This document shows, piece by piece, positions 27,740 to 34,690 of a DNA stretch of 64,000 nucleotides. The DNA lies in the NCBI GenBank assembly GCA_013375495.1, contig JABXKC010000007.1, forward strand, positions 57,473 through 121,472. The letters run 5' to 3'. The notes beneath the pieces were generated by a model. It made no database searches and had not been told where the DNA came from. It worked only from the letters and a program-made list of their open reading frames with translations. Numbering within the stretch: position 1 is the first letter of the stretch; each line of letters begins with the position of its first letter. The position numbers were made by a program, and so were the translations under genes. This DNA is from Promethearchaeota archaeon. Its GTDB lineage: Archaea > Asgardarchaeota > Lokiarchaeia > Sigynarchaeales > SOKP01.

Positions 27740-28597
27740 TTACATCATATAGTGGTTTTTATAGGTATAGAATGTGTTTTGAAGTAAAAAGCTTACTGTC
27801 ATTGGACCAACACCCCCGGGATTAGGAGTAATCCAGGAACACTTCTCAAAAACTCCTTCATAGTCCACATCTCCGCATGTTTTTCCATTTACCTTGTTTG
27901 TCCCTACATCTATTATAACAACACCCTCTTTTATTTTTTCCTTAGTTATAAAGTTTGGTTGACCTACAGCAGTTATTAAAATGTCCGCATTCTTTATGAA
28001 ATTATTAATATTTTTCGTTGATGTGTGACAAATTGATACTGTTGCGTTTCTCTTTAAAAGCATGAAAAATAATGGTTTTCCAACCAAATTTGAACGGTTG
28101 ATAATAACGGCATGTTTTCCCTTGATTTCTATCTTATAGTACTCTAGAAGTGCTATAATCCCTTTTGGAGTACAGGGTACGAGGTCTTCGTTGTAGTCAA
28201 ATAGTTTACCTCTATTGATTGGATGAAGCCCATCTACATCTTTTAGAGGACTAATTTTCTCATTAAATTCATAAGTGAAATGTTTTAATTCATTTGGTAG
28301 AGGTAATTGTAAAATTATCCCATGAACAGATTTATCTTTATTTAATTTTTCAATTTCATTTAATAACGCTTCTTTTGTAATGTCTTGCTCTAGATTTACT
28401 AAAATTGAATCTATTCCAATTTTAGCACAAGTTCTTCTTTTAATGTTTAAATATAATTCTGACGCAGGATCGTTACCAACTAAGATACCCGCTAACTTCG
28501 GTTTTACTCCAGTTTTTTTTGAAATTAGCGAAATTTTCTTTTCTAATTCTAAATTTAATTTTTCTGCTAACTCTTTACCATTTAATATTTTTCCCAT
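27740..28597 (-). CDS. folD: Methylenetetrahydrofolate dehydrogenase/cyclohydrolase FolD
   Basis: A 285-residue bifunctional enzyme of one-carbon metabolism, which interconverts methylene-, methenyl- and formyl-tetrahydrofolate with NAD(P). The active site residues are in GNDPASELYLNIKRR (Y49, K53 in the conserved YxxxK), with QLPLP, the DGLHPINRG loop, VPCTPKGI, the Rossmann-type RSNLVGKPL and the terminal GGVGPMTV. Length is normal. It sits upstream of nothing obviously related. A TATA element at 28628-28636 serves it. Confidence 0.95.
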   Translation of the reverse strand: MGKILNGKELAEKLNLELEKKISLISKKTGVKPKLAGILVGNDPASELYLNIKRRTCAKIGIDSILVNLEQDITKEALLNEIEKLNKDKSVHGIILQLPLPNELKHFTYEFNEKISPLKDVDGLHPINRGKLFDYNEDLVPCTPKGIIALLEYYKIEIKGKHAVIINRSNLVGKPLFFMLLKRNATVSICHTSTKNINNFIKNADILITAVGQPNFITKEKIKEGVVIIDVGTNKVNGKTCGDVDYEGVFEKCSWITPNPGGVGPMTVSFLLQNTFYTYKNHYMM

Positions 28598-28627
28598 AAT
28601 AATCTTGACTTTTCAAGTGATAATCTT

Positions 28628-28636
28628 AATTTAAAT
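28628..28636 (-). promoter_or_regulatory. TATA-like promoter element of folD
   Basis: ATTTAAATT on the minus strand, centred about 34 bases before the folD start, as expected for a very short leader in an archaeon. Confidence 0.4.
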
Positions 28637-28701
28637 CGAATACATGTTAAACAAGGTATTCATTGAAATTAATAAGTATTATTATATACTTATTAAATGA
28701 T

Positions 28702-28708
28702 AAAAAAA
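28702..28708 (-). terminator. Poly-T terminator after the toroid-repeat gene
   Basis: T7 on the minus strand lies two bases after the stop of the gene ending at 28711. Confidence 0.5.
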
Positions 28709-28710
28709 GT

Positions 28711-29820
28711 TTAAATTCTTCTCCTTCGCCATAAAAAGAAAACAACTAATGCTATTACTCCTATGACGGAAAGTACTATAATCAAGGTCAAAAAACTAGG
28801 CTCGACCATGAAAATATCTTCCCTCAATAAATCTAGCGATCCTAAGATTTGTAAAATTTTGAAAGCAGAATAGGATGTGCTAATAGAAGAGATTTTTTGA
28901 TCGCTTCCTTCATTCCAATCACCAAAACCACCATCGAGAAAATTTTGGTGTTTTAATACCCAATTGGACGTTGGAATTCTATTTAATTTATTCTCATCTA
29001 TTAATTTAATTCCTTCAACACAAAGGTATGTACTACTTAGTAATGGAGTTTCAGCGTATAAACCAGGTAAATATCCCCCATACTGCTCAAGATTACTAGA
29101 GTCTCCTATATATAGCGATTTAAAATAATTTAAGGTGTTAGTTTGATTAGCTAAATCATTAATTGATCCTAATTCACTAACTAAATTAACCGCAAAATAT
29201 GTTGTAGTCAATGTAGATGATAAAGATTGGTTTCCTCCATACCCCCCGTCTGTATTATTGCACGATAATACCCAAGCTTTATGGATTGTTTCATTTTCAA
29301 CCGTTTCATGCATTATGGTAAATATGTTATATATATAGTAAGTTGAAACCATATTTGCAGCATCAGATGTGTTTGATGGACTAAAACCACCCCCTATCTG
29401 AACAGTAGCGCTTATGTACGCATAAATTTGATCGCGCAATTTTGAATCTAAAGAAGTTTCTAGCGATTCCAATCTGTTTAATGTTTCTAGAAGATAGTAT
29501 ATTTTGTAGATATCAATTTCTCCGGCGTCAAATATAGCTTGAATTTTATCTTCTAGATAAACCTTTAAATCAGGTATATCAACGCTTCTAATCTCCTCAA
29601 ATAGGACTTCAACACGATATGCATTATTTTGGTCTAAAATTTCTATAGCATTAGCTGTGTCTTGAGGTGTCAAGCCAAAACTTTCGTTTCCTTTTTGATT
29701 TTCATAAATAAATTCGACTAAATGACTCTGACGGGTTTTTGCTAATGCTATTGGCGTAATACTTAACATTAAAGTAATTAACAATAAAGCAAATGTTAAA
29801 TTCCGAACTCTGTTTTTCAA
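28711..29820 (-). CDS. Secreted, membrane-anchored prenyltransferase/terpene-cyclase-like toroid protein
   Basis: A 369-residue protein with a signal peptide (about 1-28, ending near IALAK) and a C-terminal transmembrane helix (about 342-365) followed by WRRRRI, so it faces outside the cell. The ectodomain contains repeats of the alpha-alpha toroid type seen in squalene cyclases and protein prenyltransferases, with GGGFSPS, DGGYGGNQS, YGGYLPGLYAETPLLSSTYL and DGGFGDWN. No catalytic aspartate motif (DxDD) or zinc ligands are seen, so enzymatic activity is doubtful. It may be a structural or ligand-binding surface protein. Confidence 0.72.
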   Translation of the reverse strand: MKNRVRNLTFALLLITLMLSITPIALAKTRQSHLVEFIYENQKGNESFGLTPQDTANAIEILDQNNAYRVEVLFEEIRSVDIPDLKVYLEDKIQAIFDAGEIDIYKIYYLLETLNRLESLETSLDSKLRDQIYAYISATVQIGGGFSPSNTSDAANMVSTYYIYNIFTIMHETVENETIHKAWVLSCNNTDGGYGGNQSLSSTLTTTYFAVNLVSELGSINDLANQTNTLNYFKSLYIGDSSNLEQYGGYLPGLYAETPLLSSTYLCVEGIKLIDENKLNRIPTSNWVLKHQNFLDGGFGDWNEGSDQKISSISTSYSAFKILQILGSLDLLREDIFMVEPSFLTLIIVLSVIGVIALVVFFLWRRRRI

Positions 29821-29966
29821 TTAAAAAAAAACCCCAATCTGGTTTTAACTAAATTTTAATTTTTTAAATTTAACGTGTAATTAAAAATTAACGATCTTTT
29901 GAGTTTTTAGTTAGATTATCATGTAAACTATAATAAAAACTAGAAATAAATAGATTAAAGTTAAAT

Positions 29967-31493
29967 CTAAAAAATTTCACTAATGTTCTTATATAACGCA
30001 GAACTATTGGTCTGAAATTCTTCGTGAGTTACAAATAGACTTTGAAAGCTGGGTAAACTCCCGAGTATACTAGCACCATTAAATATGGCAAATTGTAAGT
30101 TTTCTGGTACGAAGAATCTTGTTACCTCCTCTGAAGACTCATAAAAACCAGAAAATTCCCTTGCGGGTGGAGCGTCCTTTATGATCTCAGGAGGTACCTC
30201 AGGTATCTCTTCTAATGGAAAACTTTTTCCACAATAAGGACAAAAAATCGATGCTTCATCTTCAACTTTTTTTTTGCAATTAGGACAAACTATCTTCCCT
30301 TTTTCAGGTTTAGGATTTATGCCTATTTTGACACTTCCAATTGAAAGCTCTGGTAAAACAATTCTACCATTACAAGATGGACAGAACTCCTTACCATCAG
30401 TTAGATCTACTAACGTACCACAGTGCGGACAAGTATCTTCCTTCTTCTGTGATTTTTCTCTTAATTTCATTTTTTGCCTTTCTTCCCGTGTGGATTTAAC
30501 TATTTTTGGCTTAGGTATTTTTCCCAGCTGTGGGATTAATTGGGCCAATTCTGATCTCAATCTTTCCTCAAATCCAGAATACGAGAGATTTCCACCGGAT
30601 ATCATAACATGTGAAAGAAGATCACTCCAATAATATTTGTCAATTCCTTGCAAGCTATTTAAAACCGCTTGTGGAATGTTTAAGATGTTATAACCTAATA
30701 AGTTAGGCTTAAATAATACTTCTGGAGCCTCGTGGAAGATATAATTTGGTATATTAATATTAGATCCATCTGGCATTGTAAAACTAAAATTATCGTCTAA
30801 CTTTGGAGGGTGTTCAGGATCTAAAGCAAAAAAGCAGTTTTTTTCTTTGATATCTTTAATTATTTCGTCGACAGCACTTGATTCAATATTAATACCTTCT
30901 CTCATAAGTAAATTCTTTAAATGTTGATTTACATCTGTACCAGCTAAGGTTAATTTTTGTACCGATTGATCAACAATTTCGCCACTCAGAATGGGGCATA
31001 CCCATGTGGTTCCATCTCCACTCTCTATAACAGTTCCGGTTGTCAACCCTACACTAAACAGCGACAGTATAGGTGTTGGAATCATTATTAAACTTTTTAC
31101 TCTATGGGTTTCATATAAAACACGAGCAATATATTCCTTAGTTTCTCGCTGAACAAATGGAGGTTCAGTGTATAATACTGGATAATGAGATAGATTTTCA
31201 ATTCTTAATAGCGAATAAAAAATATAATTTAAAATTTCATAGAAATCGTTCCAATCCTTTATTGCACCCCGTTCGATAGGGTGTTTTATTTTTAGAACTC
31301 CTCGCATTTTTGAAGCATCAGATCCGATATATATGTTTCGGGCTCCAACATCAACCATTACAGCTTTATATTTTTCAGTACCAGTGATGGTGGGAAAAAC
31401 AAACCTAGGACTAGGCTCTCCCGCGAATCCTACCTTAGTGTAGGCTGAACCAATGTCAACGATAATCGGAGTTCCGGGTAATGGTATTGCCAT
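29967..31493 (-). CDS. Actin-related protein with two inserted zinc ribbons
   Basis: A 508-residue actin-family protein, about 130 longer than actin. Actin motifs: DIGSAYTKVGFAG (13-25), ESGDGTTWVCP (157-167, phosphate loop), SGGNLSYSGFEERL (299-312, adenosine site) and the terminal NGASILGSLPSFQSLFVTHEEF (472-493). Between the last two, residues about 325-460 are extra. This insert is basic, then carries two zinc ribbons: C355/C358/C371/C374 and C403/C406/C418/C421. The phosphate loop keeps the DG.T pattern. It should bind ATP and may not polymerise normally. A TATA box sits 38-46 bases ahead. Confidence 0.9.
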   Translation of the reverse strand: MAIPLPGTPIIVDIGSAYTKVGFAGEPSPRFVFPTITGTEKYKAVMVDVGARNIYIGSDASKMRGVLKIKHPIERGAIKDWNDFYEILNYIFYSLLRIENLSHYPVLYTEPPFVQRETKEYIARVLYETHRVKSLIMIPTPILSLFSVGLTTGTVIESGDGTTWVCPILSGEIVDQSVQKLTLAGTDVNQHLKNLLMREGINIESSAVDEIIKDIKEKNCFFALDPEHPPKLDDNFSFTMPDGSNINIPNYIFHEAPEVLFKPNLLGYNILNIPQAVLNSLQGIDKYYWSDLLSHVMISGGNLSYSGFEERLRSELAQLIPQLGKIPKPKIVKSTREERQKMKLREKSQKKEDTCPHCGTLVDLTDGKEFCPSCNGRIVLPELSIGSVKIGINPKPEKGKIVCPNCKKKVEDEASIFCPYCGKSFPLEEIPEVPPEIIKDAPPAREFSGFYESSEEVTRFFVPENLQFAIFNGASILGSLPSFQSLFVTHEEFQTNSSALYKNISEIF

Positions 31494-31530
31494 GCTTGAT
31501 CAATTAAATTTTTTAAAGGTCTATGTTCTC

Positions 31531-31539
31531 TTATATAAA
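31531..31539 (-). promoter_or_regulatory. TATA promoter element of the actin-related gene
   Basis: TTTATATAA on the minus strand preceded by a purine-rich AGAGA, centred 42 bases before the start codon at 31493. This implies a leader of about 16 bases. Confidence 0.5.
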
Positions 31540-31692
31540 TCTCTAAATTTAAGTATTAGTACAATGATATAATAAAATGATTTTCCTTAATTAAATAATT
31601 TTTCCAAAAGAGGAGAGATAAATAAGAATATTTTAATAGATCATATTTAACTTTTAGAATATCAAAAATTATTTTAATTATCAAGATAAATT

Positions 31693-32115
31693 TTAGTCGA
31701 TTTTTAACGTTTTTTCTAGCTTCTCTTCAATTCTTTCCAACTCGGTTAGGAGATTTTTATAAGTTTTCAGTAAATATTTGCCCCAATCGTTTAATTTAAC
31801 CCATCCCCCTCCACCAAGACCTCCTTTTCTAGTTTCCACAGGAGTTTTTCCTGATCTTTCTTTTATTTTATTTAAAATGTTCCACGCATATTTGTATGAG
31901 TAACCACACTCTTTTGCTGCTTTTGTTAAAGATTTGGGCTCGTTGTTATTAGCGTTATCAATACATTCTAGTAAATTAGCCCACCCAGACCCTAAAATAT
32001 TTTTACGACCCTCATCTTGAAATTCTAGCCAAAATTTGATTCCAAAACTAATTTTACTTTTTAATTTTTCGATACTAAGGTTATCCTCCAATTTTTCACT
32101 AGAAGGTTCTTCCAT
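31693..32115 (-). CDS. ModE/LysR-like winged-helix transcriptional regulator
   Basis: A 140-residue DNA-binding protein. The helix-turn-helix (SLTKAAKECGYSYKYAWNILNKI, residues split around 62-84) and the wing (PVETRKGGLGGGGWVKLNDWGK) match the ModE N-terminal domain, including the GG.GGGG turn. There is no C-terminal molybdate-binding TOBE domain, and no molybdate transporter nearby, so the inducer is unknown. It is divergent from the MBL hydrolase at 32217, which it might regulate. Confidence 0.8.
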   Translation of the reverse strand: MEEPSSEKLEDNLSIEKLKSKISFGIKFWLEFQDEGRKNILGSGWANLLECIDNANNNEPKSLTKAAKECGYSYKYAWNILNKIKERSGKTPVETRKGGLGGGGWVKLNDWGKYLLKTYKNLLTELERIEEKLEKTLKID

Positions 32116-32216
32116 ATTATTTAATTGATTTACTTAATTTTAATTGTTTTTTATAAGAGTAAAGAGAAAAACATTAAAGTTAAGTCAATTTTTTTTTTGT
32201 AAAATAACTACAATGA

Positions 32217-32975
32217 ATGAAAATGTTTTTTCCTAATACAGAGAGTTCAGAAAAATTAGGGCGAAAAGTAACTGAAGATGTTTATCATTTTGAAGAAAAC
32301 CCGATGTTGGATTGTAATCAGTTTATAATTAACGACAAAAGTGCTGGTGAGTTAGCGCTTTTTGATTCGGGAAATGGGCTTTCTTTAAAGGGCTTGTTCG
32401 AAGGTATGAATAAGATGGGTTTAGATTATAGAAAAATCACTAAAGTATTTCTAACTCACGAACATGTAGATCATGTTCTTGGCTTGTACCCGCTAATAAA
32501 ATCTCTAAAAATTAATCCTCCTGAATTATACGCTTATGGAGAAACGGCTAAAATATTAAGAGAAGGCGATGAATCAAAGATTTTTCCTGGAAATCTCGGG
32601 ATCAGTCCAAACACATTTGGTTTAGAAATTATTCCATTAGATGTCAACAATCTGAATATTGATGAGACAATTAACATAGGTTCAGAATTCACTTTTCAAA
32701 TTTATTATACTCCAGGTCACTCTCAAGGTTCAGTTTGCTATTATGAATCTAATAAAAAAATCTTAATTCCTGGAGATTTAGTTTTTACGGGAGGGAGTTT
32801 TGGAAGATATGATTTTCCAGGGGGATCTTTAGACGCATTAATTGAATCGATCAAGTTTGTCAATAATTTGGATGTCAAATATTTACTTCCGGGGCATATG
32901 GGGATAAGTGATAACGGGAACCCGCAAATTAATTATTCCTATAAAATGGTTCAGTCAATTAAGAGCTTTTTCTAA
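32217..32975 (+). CDS. MBL-fold metallo-hydrolase
   Basis: A 252-residue metallo-beta-lactamase fold hydrolase. The dimetal motifs are complete: THEHVDHVLG (HxHxDH), TPGHSQGS, PGDLVFTGG and a final LPGHMG. The set resembles glyoxalase II-like and related thioester hydrolases, but the substrate is not evident. It follows the divergent ModE-like gene, with a spacer of about 100 bases, and is followed by a run of AT-rich sequence. The start at 32217 is chosen over the overlapping out-of-frame ATG at 32213. Confidence 0.88.
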   Translation: MKMFFPNTESSEKLGRKVTEDVYHFEENPMLDCNQFIINDKSAGELALFDSGNGLSLKGLFEGMNKMGLDYRKITKVFLTHEHVDHVLGLYPLIKSLKINPPELYAYGETAKILREGDESKIFPGNLGISPNTFGLEIIPLDVNNLNIDETINIGSEFTFQIYYTPGHSQGSVCYYESNKKILIPGDLVFTGGSFGRYDFPGGSLDALIESIKFVNNLDVKYLLPGHMGISDNGNPQINYSYKMVQSIKSFF

Positions 32976-33153
32976 TTTATAATTTACTACACACATTTAT
33001 TTCATCCAGTAAAGAACCTAGAAAATCTAATTTCTTTTCTCACTTGATATATAATTGATAAGAACATTTTTTAAAGCTAAAATTCTATATTGATATTAAA
33101 CACTTCATTTAAAAAATATAAAAAAATAGAACGAACTAAAATTTGTGATTAAA

Positions 33154-33867
33154 ATGTCTGATAAACTAAGTAAACCGGTAAACGAAATATTTTTAAGATC
33201 TTACCCTAAAGTAATATTTTTCTGGCCTATGGCTCTCTTTTCGTTTGTATTATGGCTGTTGCAAATGCTTTACCCAACACCCCTTGCAATATTCGGCAAC
33301 ATCTGGCTTATCGTCTTTTTCATTAATATGTTTATCGTTGCTTTCGATTTTAGCAGTACGAAATTTTTCGTTTTAATTCTCATTGTCGTAGTCGTAATAT
33401 TACTTCTTGTTTTTCTCGTACCAGGAATGTTTGCTGCTCTACCAGGAGGAGAGTTTAATCCGGGTTTAACAGCGGAATTTTACGTGGTAATAACTATTGT
33501 TATGGCATTTGTTCTAGGACTCGTTATTTTGGGATCGAGATTTGATTACTGGAAAATTGAAAGAAATGAAATCTATCATAAGAGTGGAATTTTCTCAACC
33601 GCAGAAAGAATTCCTACAAAAAGTTTACGAATCAGGAAGGAAATTCCAGATGTGTTTGAGTTCTTTATATTGCGAGCAGGATCAATTACGCTTATGCCAG
33701 GCCATGGGGACGTAAATGTAGATACCTATTTGGATCTATGGCGTATTCCCCCTAACTACGGTGCTAAACATAAACAAGAAACAGAAGCAGATAGACTACT
33801 TATTGAGCCATGTCTCAATAGAACCAGACGAATTGGACGAATAGCTAAGAGAAAAATCAAAATTTAA
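33154..33867 (+). CDS. Membrane protein with PH-like (DUF304/bPH2-type) domain
   Basis: A 237-residue protein. Three or four helices occupy the N-terminal half (about 18-45, 48-65, 70-95 and 110-130), then a small cytosolic beta-rich part: YWKIERNEIYHKSGIFST, AERIPTKSLRIRKEI and AGSITLMPGH match the bacterial PH-like fold of the YdbT/DUF304 class. The end is basic. It may sense or anchor at membranes, but no function is known for this type. The ATG at 33154 is chosen; a GTG nine bases earlier is within what looks like a Shine-Dalgarno GTGAT. A T-rich terminator follows. Confidence 0.68.
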   Translation: MSDKLSKPVNEIFLRSYPKVIFFWPMALFSFVLWLLQMLYPTPLAIFGNIWLIVFFINMFIVAFDFSSTKFFVLILIVVVVILLLVFLVPGMFAALPGGEFNPGLTAEFYVVITIVMAFVLGLVILGSRFDYWKIERNEIYHKSGIFSTAERIPTKSLRIRKEIPDVFEFFILRAGSITLMPGHGDVNVDTYLDLWRIPPNYGAKHKQETEADRLLIEPCLNRTRRIGRIAKRKIKI

Positions 33868-33875
33868 ATATGAAT

Positions 33876-33899
33876 CTCTTTTTTTCTTTTTTTTTTTTT
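33876..33899 (+). terminator. Long T-rich terminator
   Basis: A 24-base tract that is nearly all T, beginning nine bases after the stop of the PH-like gene. It is the longest T tract on a coding strand in the window and an archaeal-type terminator. Confidence 0.65.
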
Positions 33900-33945
33900 A
33901 TTTATCATTAGATTTAAGAAGTAAACTATATTTTAAGTAATACTG

Positions 33946-34671
33946 ATGACACATCCTCTAATTTTGTTATTCGATTTTGACGGCGTAGTAATTACTCAAA
34001 AAGCACTTGAATTTACTGCTTTAAGGTACTTAAAAAAAAGATTCTATAATTGGAAAAACACCGAATCATTGAGATTAATAGATATTGCTAGGCTTTTTGA
34101 AGAATCTGATTCGAGTAACAAACTGAAAGCGCTATTTAACATTTACCGTGTGTATAAACATTATATCCCAAGTCGATGGAAACGGATTTTATTTTTTATA
34201 AAATTTAGAAGAACTTTTCCCAAATATGAAAAACATGAGACTCTAAAACCCAACTTAGAAAAAGTTTTAGAAGAGTTAAAAAAACGGGAAGTGATTTTTG
34301 GAATTGTGTCAAATACAAGTGGAGAACGATTAGGGTTCTTTAGAAGTAGATTAAATTTAGATGATTTTTTTTCTGTTTACATTTCCCGTGATGATACCCC
34401 GATGAGAAAACCTCATGGGCATCCTGTTTTAATTGCTTTAAGGCAAATCAAACGGATTCTAAAGGTTCCTATAGATAAAAATAAAGTTTATCTAATTGGA
34501 GACCTTCCAACAGATATTGAGTGTGCAACTAACGCAGGAGTGAAGAGTATTGCTTTACTTTCTGGTCACGGTACTAAAACTGATTTGGAATTGGCTAACC
34601 CAAGCATAATTCTTCAAGAAATTAATGATATTTTAGAAATTGACCCTTTCAAAAAATTATTATTAGACTAA
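33946..34671 (+). CDS. HAD-superfamily hydrolase
   Basis: A 241-residue phosphatase-like protein. HAD motifs: LFDFDGVVI (DxD nucleophile motif), VSNTSGERL (motif II), a lysine in MRKPHGHP (motif III) and LIGDLPTDIECA (motif IV). A helical cap lies between motifs I and II, so it is of C1 cap type, as in phosphoglycolate phosphatase. Substrate unknown. It is 19 bases ahead of the large UFL1-like gene on the same strand, so the two may be co-transcribed. Confidence 0.87.
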   Translation: MTHPLILLFDFDGVVITQKALEFTALRYLKKRFYNWKNTESLRLIDIARLFEESDSSNKLKALFNIYRVYKHYIPSRWKRILFFIKFRRTFPKYEKHETLKPNLEKVLEELKKREVIFGIVSNTSGERLGFFRSRLNLDDFFSVYISRDDTPMRKPHGHPVLIALRQIKRILKVPIDKNKVYLIGDLPTDIECATNAGVKSIALLSGHGTKTDLELANPSIILQEINDILEIDPFKKLLLD

Positions 34672-34690
34672 ACATTAAAATTCGTTAACA

